A stretch of DNA of 64,000 nucleotides from Diplolepis rosae (Eukaryota > Arthropoda > Insecta > Hymenoptera > Diplolepididae): contig JAPYXD010000700.1 in assembly GCA_030998225.1 (NCBI GenBank), positions 1,302,001-1,366,000 of the forward strand, in the 5' to 3' direction. A program made the translations under genes and the position numbers. The notes under the pieces were generated by a model. The model was given only the letters and a program-made list of their open reading frames with translations, had not been told where the DNA came from and did not search any database. Shown piece by piece: positions 1-11,691 of the stretch; within the stretch, counting starts at the first letter, position 1, and every line of letters begins with the position of its first letter.

Positions 1-1029
1 CATAAACCATCTACAAATGAGAAAAAATGTTATCACAAATATTGATTGATTATAGAAAATCAATCAATCAATCAATCATAGGCTGTAACACATAAAATAT
101 AAGCTACAACTAAGTAGATGCAGGTATTCTTAGTGATACCTGGATCTACTTGTTGATTAGAAATAAGAATAGGTAAGAGAGAGAATAGAAGGGATATAAA
201 ATCCAAATTGCAGATCAACATTGACCAATAGTAATAGACCGTGGTGGGAGAAAACATAGATCTTTGATCGAACGTGACTTTATACAGAATTGCACCGCGC
301 GTGACTTCATACAAATTTGCACGGCGCGTAACTTTATACAATTTTGCGCGATCCACTCGCACTGCAGTCACTATTGAAGATCCAATAATATATATACCCC
401 AGATTCACCACTGGAGGTTTGTCATTAAGTTCCGAACAGTTGTACGGTTGTTAGGTCTGGGCCGGTAATTCAACGTCGTGAGCAGACCCTTCGATAAACG
501 TAAGTCTCATTGGATTTCTATGTGCAACTCAAAATTCGGTACTTGGTAAATAAAATCCCCGATCCTTAAGTGGTGCAAGTCCGGAAACCGTAGTGCTAGA
601 TAGTTCCTTTGGATTACGTGTATCGTCGTATTTAGTGGTGTCGGTTAATAGTGATTTATTTCTGAAATCGGGACGAACTAACCTATCTTGTTAACAAGTG
701 CATGTTTGATTCATTTCTCGTGTACTAAACAAAATACGTAAGCGGATAATTGATCACATCAGTTACTGGTGGACTTGCATCCCTTACACCATACCTCCTG
801 CAAAATTTATCGTTGTTTTGCTACCTCACGGAGACTCAAACGAAACTCAACTATCCTGCACGGATTTGTGCCGTTGACTTGCAATAATAGGAGTAAAAAA
901 GGACAATTCTCTCTTTTGCCTTCTAATTTAAGAGGTAGACAAGTAAGTTACCACCTAAGTATCATCCTGTGTGAAAACTTGCGCAAAATCTTATTTATTT
1001 ATAATAAATTATTTCATTTATTTATATAT
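1..1029. other. Intergenic, no gene seen
   Basis: No supported coding region. A small hairpin of ATTGATT/AATCAAT units lies at about 40-78. Around 270-350 there are three imperfect tandem copies of a roughly 27-base unit containing ACTT(T/C)ATACA and a CGCG junction. ORFs here are short, lack domains and overlap each other, so I do not call them. Confidence 0.6.
270..352. repeat. Three-copy imperfect tandem repeat, ~27 bp
   Basis: Three successive units of the form cgtgactttatacagaattg / cgtgacttcatacaaatttg / cgtaactttatacaatttt, separated by CG-rich joints (CACCGCG, CACGGCG). The CpG-rich joints stand out against the AT-rich background. No function is evident. Confidence 0.6.
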
Positions 1030-1360
1030 TCAGTGTTTTCCCTCGTGAAAATAAATACCAGTTTAAGACTACTTTTAGATCAGAAAAATACCAAGTTTGG
1101 TCTTTTTCTGGTATGTGCCGCTCAGCGTATACCTGCAGGTCATTGAAATTGATATTACTGTCTGTCCCTCGTAAAAATAAGTACTTTAAATACTAGAAAA
1201 AGACCAGAAAAAGTTCACGTACATATGTCTGCCATGTAGGCAACTATCTCTACCAACAGACTAGTTACCTGAAAATCCTCTGATTTATGATATCAGAGAC
1301 TTCGACTAGTTTCGGATAGTCTATAGAAAATAAATACCACTTTCAGACCAGGCATATATA
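1030..1360. repeat. Dispersed repeat shared with 43040-43130
   Basis: The stretch beginning CCCTCGTGAAAATAAATAC at 1039 recurs inverted near 43125-43105. In both places it is followed by related text with repeated 'agacca', 'gtggt' and 'tggtc' motifs and the phrase CGTATACC. No coding potential. Likely a fragment of an unidentified mobile element. Confidence 0.5.
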
Positions 1361-2046
1361 AGTACGTGACATTCTCTGTCCCTCTAGAGCCAATGTCCAA
1401 AGATCTTTCCTGTTAGAGGTACTAGGATTAAATAAAGGCGACCCCTTTAAAACTGATGAACTGCTTAGCACCAAAAACTCTGCTGGTAAACTAGCTTCCT
1501 TTTTTTGAATAGACTAAACTGCCCCCAAGTGGTTTTAAGAGAAAATATACCTAGACAAGTCTCTCTTTGAATTTAAATATCGTCTTTTACAAATTTGTGG
1601 GAAAAGGAAGCCTGATACAAATTCACTGTTAGAAGAATCTGTATTAAAGTTAATAAAATGTGTATGCAAATCACTTAACATTCATTTGTAAACAAAAAGT
1701 CACACGTTTGTATTTTATATTTACACATGTGTAATTAATTCGTATTAAATTTATTATAAAACTGCATGGGTTTTTTGCACGTATACAATATTGTATATAC
1801 GCTGAATTCATTTGCATATACATTTCATTAAATTCAATAGGATTTCTTTAAATATATAGATACAAACATACAGATATAAGTATTTAATTAGGCATAAAAT
1901 TAGCTGTAACCTCGATCTCGTGTATCTCTTTACGATGCAAATGTGTATCTGCTTCCTCATAGAGAAAGCATTAATAGTCCAGGAAAATTAGCTCAAAAAC
2001 GCTTTTTCTGGTTACAGATTGCGGAGGTAGCTTAAAAATCGTAAAT
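1361..2046. other. Intergenic, nothing recognised
   Basis: AT-rich sequence without a supported gene, RNA gene or clear repeat. Confidence 0.5.
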
Positions 2047-3143
2047 AAATTTAAGGAATAGAATGAAAACGAAAAAAAGTGGAAAAATGGGCGGAACAAT
2101 TGTTTATCGCGAGTTGAAGTAAAAAAAATGTGTTTTTTTCACTTTACCGCGTTTCCGGGCAAAAATTATGAGTTAGACAAAAAAAGTTTTCCAATAAAAG
2201 TTACAGCCAGATGATTAATGAACAAAAGAAGCCAGTTCCGATACCTGAGAGGGGAATTATTCATGAGAAAATCGATTGTTAATTAAAAAATTGACCTTTT
2301 TTTATTTTCATTGTATAGCCGCAACTAAATTATTCACGATGTTGCTTTTTTCAAAATCTATAGTCCACCTATATGCGAACATTGTCTTACAATTTGAGAT
2401 TTCCCCGGTTAATATTTTTTTAAGTATTCAATTGTTAATTTAGTAAAAGTGTCCTTGCTTAGGTCCTTATAAGTTGATGTAAAATGATCTCACACTGTTG
2501 AAAAGTATTGCAATTGATCCAGTGGCCACTTGACTTCAATTTGAAATTACGACAGTTTAACTTTATTGTTTATTTATATATATTTTTTTCATTTTGCAAG
2601 TAATTGGCATTTTTCAATCAATTGCCCTTTTTGGGGTTTAATATTAATTTTTTCGGAACGGAAAATGCGTTTCAATTGCAATACTCTTCAACAGTGTGAG
2701 ACCATTTTACATCAACTTATAAGGACCTAAACAAGGACACTTTTGCTAAATTAACAATTGAATATTTAAAAAAATATTAATCGGGGAAATATCAAATTGT
2801 AAGACAATGTTCGCATATAGGTGGACTATAGATTTTGAAAAAAGCAACATCGTGAATAATTTAGTTGCGGCTATACAATGAAAATAAAAAAAGGTCAATT
2901 TTTTAATTAACAATCGATTTTCTCGTGAATAATTCCCCTCTCAGGTATCGGAACTGGCTTATTTTGTTCATTAATCATCTGGCTGTAACTTTTATTGGAA
3001 AACTTTTTTTGTCTAACTCATAATTTTTGCCCGGAAACGCGGTAAAGTGAAAAAAACATATTTTTTTTACTTAAACTCGCGATAAACAATTGTTCCGCCC
3101 ATTTTTCCACTTTTTTTTCGTTTTCATTCTATTCCTTAAATTT
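2047..3143. mobile_element. Foldback (long palindromic) element, copy 1
   Basis: The first ~530 bases (from AAATTTAAGGAATAGAATG at 2047) reappear inverted and nearly complete up to 3143, with a centre near 2580-2640. Paired landmarks are GGGCGGAACAATTGT with its complement at 3095, and TAAGGACCTAA(G/A)CAAGGACAC with its complement. No transposase is encoded. The element at 38159-39527 contains related blocks (GTCCACCTATATGC, TCCCCG, AAATTGAC), so this is a family of non-autonomous foldback elements. A transcript would form a hairpin of roughly half a kilobase. Confidence 0.85.
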
Positions 3144-3284
3144 GTTCACCACCAAAAACAATTTTTGAAATATTATTACATTAAAAAAATTATTTTACGT
3201 CCGAATAATTTTCTTCGTTGGAGAAAGGAGGATGAACAACCTCGGACTAAATGGATGTTTCTCAAAATTTATTGTCTTTCAAAA

Positions 3285-3325
3285 TGACGACGTTTCAATG
3301 ACATTATATTATCCTCTTCAGGTCA
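3285..3325 (-). ncRNA. Hammerhead ribozyme motif, Penelope type (HHR-A)
   Basis: Read on the minus strand: stem I strand TGAC, core CTGAAGA, a stem II region that is only partly paired, core GAAAC, cleavage triplet GTC, then GTCA closing stem I with four pairs. Stem III is the minimal A-U/C-G form with no loop (GAAAC followed directly by GUC). This matches hammerheads described from Penelope-like elements. The poor stem II suggests weak or lost activity. Confidence 0.65.
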
Positions 3326-3828
3326 AAAATACATTTGTTTCAGTATTTTCTCTATAATAGTTATAAAAATAATGATAACGTCATAAAATTAATAAACACA
3401 AAATTATCAATAGCCATGAAATACTGTCTTGACTTCACGAGACTGTAACTGAATAAAACTCCAGTCACATATTCTGGGAAATTCCGGTAGAAATTTCTAA
3501 CAGTGTAGAATTCGTATTAGCAATTCTAAGCTAATTCTCATAAATAATCCTTTGTAATTTTATACTATATATGTACTTGAATCTATATCTTCAGTAACAT
3601 TTAGACACAAATATATACTAGTTTTTTAGTTGATGTATCTTAAAGTTATGTGCTAGAATTTTATTGTTATTCCTCAGGAAGTTTTTTGGTAATTTATCGA
3701 TGTTTTCTGTACAATTTATGTAAATTTTCTCACGGCTTTTTACATTTTACATATTACCAAAGTATATTTCAAAATAGGGGTCATATGTGCAATATTTTAT
3801 TCAATGCTTTTATATTTTAGAAATAAAG

Positions 3829-3866
3829 ATCACTGATGAGAACTCAGTTTAGAATTTGAACGTTTG
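3829..3866 (+). pseudogene. Degenerate hammerhead-like remnant
   Basis: ATCA followed by CTGATGA and, further on, ACGTTTGA matches the hammerheads at 41187 and 42631. Here the stem II sequence and the GAAAC core are altered (TTGAAC). The preceding AAATAAAGATCA is also shared with those copies, which supports common origin. Probably inactive. Confidence 0.5.
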
Positions 3867-3874
3867 AAAGTTAT

Positions 3875-4097
3875 AGAGATATTATAGATAGAGGAGACAA
3901 GCCATAGGCTGCTCTGTAAGTGGCAACGTCAGTCTGCAAACTCGGTGAGAGCGAAAGAGAGAGACGATGGGAGGCTTTTTCTGTCTTTGTCTACGCGTAG
4001 CGCGTTAGAGAGAGACAGCCTAACCCACAATATCACACTATCTCTCTCACCCGAGCTGACAGGTTTCAGGCTGGCTTGTCTCTATCTTTTATACCTA
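3875..4097. mobile_element. MITE with GATAGAGGAGACAAGCC-type termini
   Basis: The left end contains gatagaggagacaagcc and the right end ggcttgtctctatc, its approximate complement. The body is rich in GAGA/CTCT and contains TCTACGCGTAGCGCG. A truncated inverted copy of the same element lies at 38690-38872. No ORF of interest; the short ORF across it is just read-through of repeats. Confidence 0.65.
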
Positions 4098-4450
4098 ACA
4101 ACAATAACAATATTAACAATATTAACAACAACATCGTATGAAATTATGATTAAAAGCAATATCTAAATACCTGCAGTCATTAAATTCTTCTACATTTGCA
4201 CAAAACATTATGAAACTAATTATTTGTAAAATTTGTCACAAATTTGTCGAAATAAAATTCAAATTTTTTCATATTTTAGTTACGATGGTTTTTTTCTTGT
4301 GAGTCTCAATTTTTGTAAATAATTGTACATTTTCCTTATATCAAGTATGTGATTTCAATGAAAGTAATATAGGACTACTGAGAAGTCAAAAGAAAGCAAA
4401 TCGTGTTATGTAATTTTACATATAAAGAGTCTAATTATTTCAAAAGAACA

Positions 4451-4634
4451 ATTGAGGGTGCCAATTCAATAACCGTCTAGGCGCTCGGCCAGTAGGCCGA
4501 GTGGAGGGGAGACGCGACAACTGATTAGCTGAAATTTCATGTCGAGAAAAATTCGGCTTATCAGTTGTCGCGTCTCCCCTCCGCTCGGCTTACTGGCTGA
4601 GCGCCTAAACGGTTATTGCATGGGCACCCTCAAT
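4451..4634. repeat. Short GC-rich hairpin element
   Basis: ATTGAGGGTGCC at 4451 pairs with GGGCACCCTCAAT at 4634. The inner arms (CGCTCGGCCAGTAGGCCGAG, GGAGGGGAGACGCGACAACTGAT) pair almost perfectly across a loop of about 20 bases. It is a palindromic mini-element of about 184 bp, sharply GC-richer than its surroundings. A transcript would give a long, nearly perfect hairpin suitable for Dicer-type processing. Confidence 0.8.
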
Positions 4635-5059
4635 TTCAGAAATTTTTTACATAAAAAAGGAAAGAGAAAACAGGACTTATGTTATTACCAACTTAAAAGA
4701 TTATAGTTCTTCTTATGATATTATTTTATTTCAATTTATGTAAGTTTAAAGGATTTTAAATCAAATAACAAATATAAATATACAATTAATTCTATTTTCT
4801 ATAAAAGCGAAAATTTTATTTTAATTTTAAAAAGAAAAAAACCATTGTAACTAAAATATGAAAAAATTTGAATTTTATTTTGACAAAATCGTGACAAATT
4901 TTACAAATAATTAGTTCTGATATTTTGTGAAAATGTGGAAGGATTTAATAACTGCAGGGATTTAGATATTGCTATTGATAATTTTGTGTTCATTAACTTT
5001 ACAACCTTACCATAATTTTAATAATTATTATAGAACAAATACCGAAACACATGTATTTT

Positions 5060-5099
5060 TGACCTGAAGAGGATGACATAATGTCATTGAAACGTTGCA
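5060..5099 (+). ncRNA. Hammerhead-like motif (HHR-B), partner of HHR-A
   Basis: CTGAAGA at 5064, then a well-paired stem II (TGACA loop TGTCA), then GAAAC GTT at 5089-5096. Compared with HHR-A one base is missing after the cleavage triplet, so stem I pairs poorly. It lies at the right end of the inverted pair 3216-5165. Confidence 0.55.
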
Positions 5100-5165
5100 T
5101 TTTCAATGAAAATAAATTTTAAGAAACATCCATTTAATCCGAAGTTGGTCATTCTCCTTTCTCGA

Positions 5166-6110
5166 ATTGTAATATTATAAAAGTGCTGCAAAGAAATGTG
5201 TTCAATATTTTTCGAAATCTTCCCGTCGATCATGAGATATTAATAGTGGAAGTTAAACCTCCAAATTTTATCAATTCATCTGCAAACCTCTTCAAGTTAT
5301 CGTACAATTTTTTAAATAATTTTAAAAATTTTCACTGGGTTTCTTTCACTAAAAAAATGATTGGGCCATGCCGTTTCCTATTTCGAGAGCCACCTTACTG
5401 GCCAAAATAAATTAACGAATATCATGTGGTTTGCATTCAGTTTATTAATTATACATACATGTTTCTATATGCTTTTCTACCTGTCTACCAAATATCAGTA
5501 TCAACTTAACAATACGAATTTTCACATAATAAGAACAAACTCAAACTTACCATCTAATTTGAAAATATTAATACTCTATATTCCAATAATTTTTAAGAAG
5601 TATTTTAATTGCGTTCATTAAAAAAAATTATTAGGTTATATATATATATATATATATATATATCATATTATTCTTATTATATGTAAGAAAATTCGCATTA
5701 TTTAGTTGATAGTGTTGTTCAGTTGGCCTCAGTCTTGCCCACGTTAGTATTATTAGGTGTGTAACTTAATTTTTACAGATTTTTTAATATCGAAGTTCTA
5801 TTTAAAATTGCAAAAAAATATGCCGAACATGATCCCTAAAACTATCACAATTTTTGGTCATTTTCGACGTCGCTCAAAATGTGTGTGGAGGGGCGGGGGC
5901 ATTCTTATGAAGAATTGAATCCCTTCCGCTCTGTCAGAAGGGTGCGTATACTGTCAAATGATAGTGTGAGAATTGAAATTATTTTTATAACACGTTTGCT
6001 TGGATTGTTACTTTCAAGTATGAGGTAGTTAAACAGCATAGGATATTTTTTAGTATAAATATACAAGAGAAAAGGTTTTCAGTATTTCATTTTGAAGGTC
6101 TACCCAAGTG
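5166..6110. other. Intergenic with (TA)n microsatellite
   Basis: A (TA)n run lies at about 5637-5662. Two overlapping ORFs at 5183-5621 lack domain features and have the composition of AT-rich noncoding DNA. No other feature recognised. Confidence 0.5.
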
Positions 6111-6117
6111 TACGGTT

Positions 6118-6396
6118 TACTTTCTTAATATATGAATTAGTCAAAATCTACTGATTATCTGTGAAATTTGACTGATTCAAATAGCTCAAAAGAGGTTGCT
6201 GCGAATCAGTTAAATTACGCTGGTTACTTTAGTGAAAAGTAACTGATTTAACAGTGGAAAATATTGTTTTTACTAATTAAACAGTAAAAATTAACTGAAT
6301 AACAGTTAAATATATTGTTTCCGCTAATGAAGCAGTTTAAAGGCAAATTACTGATTCAATCAGTGAAAATTTGACTAACTCAGATTGAAAGAGTAA
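6118..6396. mobile_element. MITE copy with repeated ACTGATT motifs
   Basis: Begins AATTAGTCAAAATCTACTGATTA and ends with the approximate complement (TTTGACTAACTCAGATTGAAAGAG). Inside are several AACTGATTTAACAGT-type repeats. A cleaner copy of the same family with a TA target duplication is at 14892-15163. It lies directly beside the 3' end of the Tnp2-like ORFs; whether it is a terminus of that transposon is not shown. Confidence 0.6.
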
Positions 6397-6402
6397 ATGC
6401 GC

Positions 6403-8942
6403 TTATTGTACTTCTGCGGTACCTAATAATCTACACACGTAAGATGTATTTACATCAATTTGTATAAAATGGCATTGACCAATAATAGCTTTAGGTCTTA
6501 AATGTCGTAGTTCGAAGTTGCTAGGACAAACCCTCTTGATATGAGATAACTTTGTGTTTCCACATAATACCTCAGATGTTGCAATAGATTCTACGATCAA
6601 ATGACATTGATTATTTATTACAAATATTTCAGTAATTTTACCAAACCGTTCGTCACGTAATTCTACTATGCTGTCAAGCGATTTTTGGGTTCTCGTATAT
6701 TGTGCAGTTGAATACGAAACACCGTTTATTATGACTCTGAAGTACGACTCTACTTCAACAACGTCCTGATTAACTCCTAGAAGGAGCTGTTCAATTCTTG
6801 AAAGTTTTTTCAATTTTCCTTTGCCCAATACTACACTATTGTCTTCAAGAGCAATACCAACGTTGCTTGCATAACCCAAAGACATGCGTTGCCCCAGAGA
6901 AAAAGCCGTTTCTGACATTTTAAAATGCCTTTTCAAGTGTGACAGCGATTCCATTCTTGCAATCTTTTCTGTCACTTGGATACATACACCTTTGGCAGAA
7001 TGTATGCACTTCTTGAAGGTCAACATCTTGGATTCAAACACATACATTGAAAACGTCCACAGTGGTCCACACATCTATGTTGCCTTTGGTAAATGCCTCA
7101 AAATATGCACATTGTACATCATTTTGTCTACTCCGTAAAGCCGTTCAACTTCTCTAACGAATTCATCAAGAAGTACTTGACTTCTTTCAAGGTCGTCAAT
7201 GGTTATGACTGACTGCATTAGGAGAGATATCCCTTCAACAAGACATGAAAAATGGTCTACGTATTCTTTCTTGAGAATGCCACTTAAACATGGAATGCCA
7301 AAGTATAATAAAAAAGATTTACATTCTGACGCTTTCCAAACATTTCGTAGTGATATTGATCTTGGTTTTCGATGTATTTGCTTTGATAGACGAATTGACG
7401 TTATGCGCCTATTCAATAGACTGATTAAAGAAGGAGAGCCAATGTAGCAACCGCTCCGTACTTCATCGAACCAAGATGGAAAAAAAAACTCTTTGAAAAA
7501 TACCCTGCAGTAAATGCAATGAATCGGGTGGAAATCCCCATAGAACGTTGAAGAAGGGATTGGCACTCATCGAAGTTAGACCACTGAATCCCTTAACTGT
7601 TTTATCTTTTTCTTTAATCGTTACGTCTAATTGATTCTCTGCAGCTTGTATCATTTGATTGAGGACTTCTTCTTCTGTTCTTTCTCTGTAATCTTTTCTG
7701 ATTATCCTCTCTTCATACAGTTCAATAATATCCTCAGGATTATTCTGTGCATCCTCTTCACTAACAGAAAAAGGATACTTCCATCCACCCTTTTTATCGT
7801 CGTCACTGGTTGGATCGTTAACTCGGCGTCCAGGGTTATAGCAATAGGGACATCCATATTTACCATTATATTGCTTACATTCCATCATACAAGCTCGTGC
7901 CGGACTATCAACGCAGCAGCATAAAGGAATAATTTTAGTGTTTCGAACTGTTCGAACACACAATGTGGGACTTTGGTTTAGCTGAGCCAAACCACAAACC
8001 TCCTAAAATAGTTTTTTTCGATCTAAGTTTAGGCGTTAGTTGGTTCAAAGAGAACTGAAATGGCCAGCCCGACTTAACATTCGATTTAAACCAAGAGGCA
8101 CCATCCCAACTAAGATGGACACTCAAGTTCTCTAGATTGATCATCACCCCTTCATTAGCTTTTAGATTTTTGTACAATTCGCCATCAAATATATCTTGGA
8201 TATCACCCCCTCGTTCTGCCCTATTTCCCTCATTGTTACTTAATGCGTTACAAACTTCTTCATCTTCGAGACATATTCTAAATTGACGTTTTAGATCGAA
8301 AATGACGTAGTAAATGCCTTTCGTCAAATTTTTATTGCGTTTACTCTTACATACTTCACATTCTATAAGTTCCTCGCTCATTTCTGATCGCTTTGCCTTT
8401 ACAATTACATTTTCGCACTTCAGACAACATAAATAATAATTTATTGCGTATAATACACGAGAAAATATTTTTTTGTAATGGTATAAAGATGACGGAAGAT
8501 TATTCCGACCTAATATGAATCCAATAATTTTTAGTATATAATCTAATGACTTGTCAGTCAAGCCCTCCGAAGACGCAAAAGTTTCAATAAGGAAGATCAC
8601 CTCACCCACTGTAACTTGGCTATGATTGCATACTGGCTGGCTTAAAAAATCTAAATCAAATAACACAGAGTCTCTTTCAACATTATTGTCATTATCATTG
8701 GAAACGTTGCTAGAATCACTTTCATAGTCTATTTCTTCGAAGCTATTATTATTATCATCACTGAAATACATGTCCTCATTATTTTCAGTGTTGCTTAAGT
8801 GGTCCTCACTATTATTACCCTCTTCTTCATCCTTAGCAGATAAGTCGTTCAGGATGTTGCTTTCGATTAATTCTGGCCCTTCCTCGTATCCTTGGTACTC
8901 ATCTTGTACGTGAATATTAAATTCGTTCCGATTGACAGCCAT
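6403..8942 (-). pseudogene. Tnp2-like transposase (CACTA/EnSpm-type), broken
   Basis: Four minus-strand reading frames follow each other (8942-7935, 7990-7463, 7566-7075, 7074-6403) and together look like one transposase of about 840 codons. The first part has an acidic N-terminal stretch rich in D/E/S/N, a Cys-pair region (CLKCENV... ECEVC), and the block LSWDGASWFKS...LGGLWFG typical of Tnp2-family proteins. The second has CCVDSPARA and YNGKYGCPYCYNPGR, the zinc-binding region of that family. The third and fourth continue with PDSLHLLQGI, RHLPKAT and CGPLWTFSMYVFES. Breaks: a frameshift near 7960, one at the T-run near 7480, and an in-frame TAG at 7075-7077. Function in life would be cut-and-paste transposition. 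The family match is from recognised motifs; the CACTA assignment is less certain because terminal repeats were not found. Confidence 0.8.
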
Positions 8943-9423
8943 ATAGACATCATTTTCTTCTCTTTCATGGTTTAAAGCAATTTTTCTAAACTTTCTTTCT
9001 AACCTTTTTTTGGAGAATACGGAACTTGCTGGTTATCACTTCTTGAATCAGTCCATTGCTTGAGAATTTTCCGTGGGCGTTCGTTGTTTTCCATTATTCA
9101 ACCCTCTGTAAAATATAAATTTTCATGTACTCGCCCGTCCTGTTGCGAAAATGAAAAATGTTTTTAAAAAAGAAATCATTAAAAAAATTATTTTTCATAC
9201 TTCAATTGCCGACAGCATTTTCTATATCACTTTTAAAATAACTAAACAAGAAAAAACAAGCTTGAACACTAGGGTGGGTCAAACTTACTTGTTCTTAGGG
9301 CAACGACAAATCTGTGAGGTTCCTGGGAAAAATAAATGCGTGATTTTTTTCTTAATTTGGATTTTAACACGGTGCTCTTTCCTCCTGGAATTGACATATT
9401 GACAAAAAACGAGAGCATTTTCA
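8943..9423. other. Intergenic, nothing recognised
   Basis: AT-rich DNA upstream of the Tnp2-like reading frames. No TIR of that element could be identified here. Confidence 0.45.
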
Positions 9424-9495
9424 AAAATTTGGATATTTTTGGTGTACTTAGTTGGCTTTAGGTTCCACAAAAAATGTTAACTCAAGTTTTCATAT

Positions 9496-9536
9496 ATTCA
9501 AACGTTTCGACTCAGGTTGGAGTCCTCATAAGTGAG
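9496..9536 (-). ncRNA. Hammerhead-like motif, core-mutated (HHR-C)
   Basis: Minus strand: CTTATGA in place of the consensus CTGATGA, then stem II GACTC-loop-GAGTC, then GAAAC GTT TGA. The G-to-T change in the first core strand should abolish or greatly reduce self-cleavage. The mirror copy HHR-D has the identical change. Confidence 0.6.
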
Positions 9537-10210
9537 AATTTATTTATATAAAAAATACAAAGGAGGAATCTTAAAAATTGCCCGTGTGACGGATAAAAAT
9601 TGTAGTAAAAAAGTGAAATAAAAGAATTGCAGGTGTGAAAATATAAAATCGGACTAAATAACTAAATTTGCGATACAGTAAAACTGTAACAAACAGAACA
9701 AAAAAGTTTTTTCTACAAAATTACTAAAGAGAACCTTAAAGAATAGCACGTGTGACGGATAAAATATTATGGTAAACCGATATAAATGAATTGTACATGT
9801 GAACCTATAAAACTGATCCAAACTAAAGTATTTCAAGGTTCTTCCTTTATCTTTTTATAGGAATTTTTTCTGTACAAGTTTTTTTACATTTCTTTACATT
9901 TTGTTACATTTTTTCACATTTAGTTTAGATCAGTTTTATAGGTTCACATGTACAATTCATTTATATCGGTTTACCATAATGTTTTATCCGTCACGCGTGC
10001 TATTCTTTAAGGTTCTCTTTAGTAATTTTATAGAAAATTTTTTTTTGTACTGTTTGTTACAGTTTTACTGTATCGCAAATTTAGTTATTTAGTCCGATTT
10101 TATATTTTCACACCTGCAATTCTTTTATTTCACTTTTTTACTACAATTTTTATCCGTCACACGGGCAATTTTTAAGATTCCTCCTTTGTATTTTTTATAG
10201 AAATAAATTC

Positions 10211-10250
10211 TCACTTATGAGGACTCCAACCTGAGTCGAAACGTTTGAAT
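10211..10250 (+). ncRNA. Hammerhead-like motif, core-mutated (HHR-D)
   Basis: Plus strand mirror of HHR-C: CTTATGA at 10214-10220, stem II GACTC/GAGTC, GAAAC at 10238-10242, triplet GTT, stem I TGA. Same core change as its partner. Confidence 0.6.
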
Positions 10251-10323
10251 ATATGCAACCTTGTGTTCACATTTTTTCTGGACACTAAAGCCAACTAAGT
10301 ACACCAAAAATATCCAAATTTTC

Positions 10324-11000
10324 ATACGAAGGGTTGTTATAAGTCCTGTTTATTATTATTTTGGAAATTACTTTTTGAAAAATTTTGAACTTTCGATTAC
10401 GGTTTTTATTCTACTTGAAAAGCTCTACAGATTGTCTTCATAACATTTTTTGATCAGATTAAAACCATTAAAGTTACTGATTTGACAAAAACTGAAAGAA
10501 AAAGTCAAAAATCTAACTTCTTCAGGAAATGTGGAAATGGAAAAATCTGACAAATCGATATCGACACAACCTCATCTCACGTCTCTTTTAACGTAAACGT
10601 ATTATTCTTACAGGTCGTTTCTCTCTCGCGAAAAAAAAATCGTCAGGCATTTTCGGACCACCCGAATTTCATTAGTTAATGAAAATGCTGCCGAAAAAAA
10701 AATAGAATAAACTTTTTGAAAATTCAACACAAATAATTAAATCTTTATTTTATCCAGTAATATTTGCATTTGGTAGGTTATGTTGTGATAAATGATATCT
10801 ACATTAGGGGCCCCTTTTTGATCGTGCGTGCTTAGGGCCCCTTAGAAGCAGAAATGCGGCCCTGCGTGTTGTGCATACTGGACTGCTTTATTTTGAATTG
10901 TAAGCTATGAGATAAGTTTTTGAGTTTTATGATCTTACTTATTTTAAGTATCCCCTTTATGTTAATCTTTTACAAAAAATTTGAATTAATATTTTAATTT
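10324..11000. other. Intergenic, nothing recognised
   Basis: AT-rich sequence. The segment near 10805-10865 (GGGGCCCCTT, AGGGCCCCTTAGAAGC) is locally GC-rich and may be a fragment of an old DNA transposon, but I cannot name it. Confidence 0.4.
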
Positions 11001-11002
11001 AT

Positions 11003-11042
11003 GGCACTAAAGAGGCCCCCATATGTGGCCGAAACGTTTGCC
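11003..11042 (+). ncRNA. Hammerhead-like motif (HHR-E), solo Penelope end
   Basis: GGCA at 11003 pairs with TGCC at 11039-11042 (stem I). The first core strand reads CTAAAGA instead of CTGAAGA. Stem II is a perfect GGCC/GGCC pair, followed by GAAAC and GTT. The sequence and the following tail (GAAACTGACCC, GCCAAAA, then GGATCAAT) match the right end of the Penelope-like element at 33740-33900, so this is a solo terminal fragment of a related element. The core change predicts inactivity. Confidence 0.65.
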
Positions 11043-11691
11043 TTCCCTTTTTTGTGTTTTTTATATCTAACATCGATAATTTTTAAACGAAAAAAATAAA
11101 AAGAAACTGACCCTATGCCAAAACAACAAGAAATGAATAAAAATTCTGTGAATTTTGGATCAATATAATAGCAGGCATGTTATTAACTATTTCACTTAAT
11201 ATATAATGAATCATAAATAAAATAAATGATGGAGTATTTTCTTTCCTACGTATGCATACATGAAGATGATAAAAGTAATACCTTACCTTGACGTTGCAAA
11301 AGATACAATGAGTCAATATTTATAATAAATTAATATTATTATAAATAATTTTTGTCGCTTGTCACTGCCAGTTAAGCTCGCAAAGTAAAATTCGAAGCAC
11401 CAAAATTTTAATCCTAATTGCACTGAAGGTTTAAGTAAAACTACCTGACCTGTCAATAGGATTACAGGCAAGTTCCACAATTCCCTAAACAGGTCATAAA
11501 GTCTGTTTTGAACAATGACTGATCACCGATGGTGTACCTACGTACACCATATCTTCTTTAGGAAAATCTTAATACAAATTTCGTGCTGCTTTGTTATGCC
11601 CGTCGACTATGAATTCACTTCAGCAGAAAATAAAACTTGATGTTAAAACAAACATACTTGTATAATCTTGCAACAAAACTGCACGGAGAAA
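11043..11691. other. Intergenic, Penelope tail then nothing recognised
   Basis: About 11043-11180 aligns by eye with the tail beyond the hammerhead of the element at 33780-33912. The remainder has no supported feature. Confidence 0.45.

Larger units (their letters stand above)
3216..5165. mobile_element. Palindrome-ended element with a hammerhead motif at each end
   Basis: Arms of about 200 bases (3216-3415 and 4970-5165) are inverted copies of each other. Each carries a Penelope-type hammerhead motif, the left on the minus strand and the right on the plus strand. A second inverted pair lies inside (about 4200-4300 versus 4840-4925). The interior also holds a degenerate hammerhead-like remnant (3829-3866), a small MITE (3875-4097) and a hairpin element (4451-4634). 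No RT ORF is present. I interpret it as a non-autonomous Penelope-related element, since the same arrangement encloses an RT gene at 23.7-33.9 kb. Confidence 0.7.
9424..10323. mobile_element. 900-bp palindrome ended by two hammerhead-like motifs
   Basis: The left half (9424-9865) and right half (9890-10323) are inverted copies almost throughout. Outer ends read TTTGGATATTTTTGGTGTAC and its complement, then GTTGGCTTTAGG/CTAAAGCCAAC, then the hammerhead. Both halves share ORFs only because they are mirror images. The outer CTAAAGCCAA phrase is shared with the palindrome at 41126-42730, so these are related elements. No RT is encoded. Confidence 0.85.

Noticed and set aside
769..1146. 125-residue ORF
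   Set aside because: No domain, composition like translated noncoding DNA, and it runs into a dispersed repeat.
5183..5621. Two overlapping ORFs of 75 and 86 residues
   Set aside because: No conserved motif; typical of AT-rich noncoding DNA.
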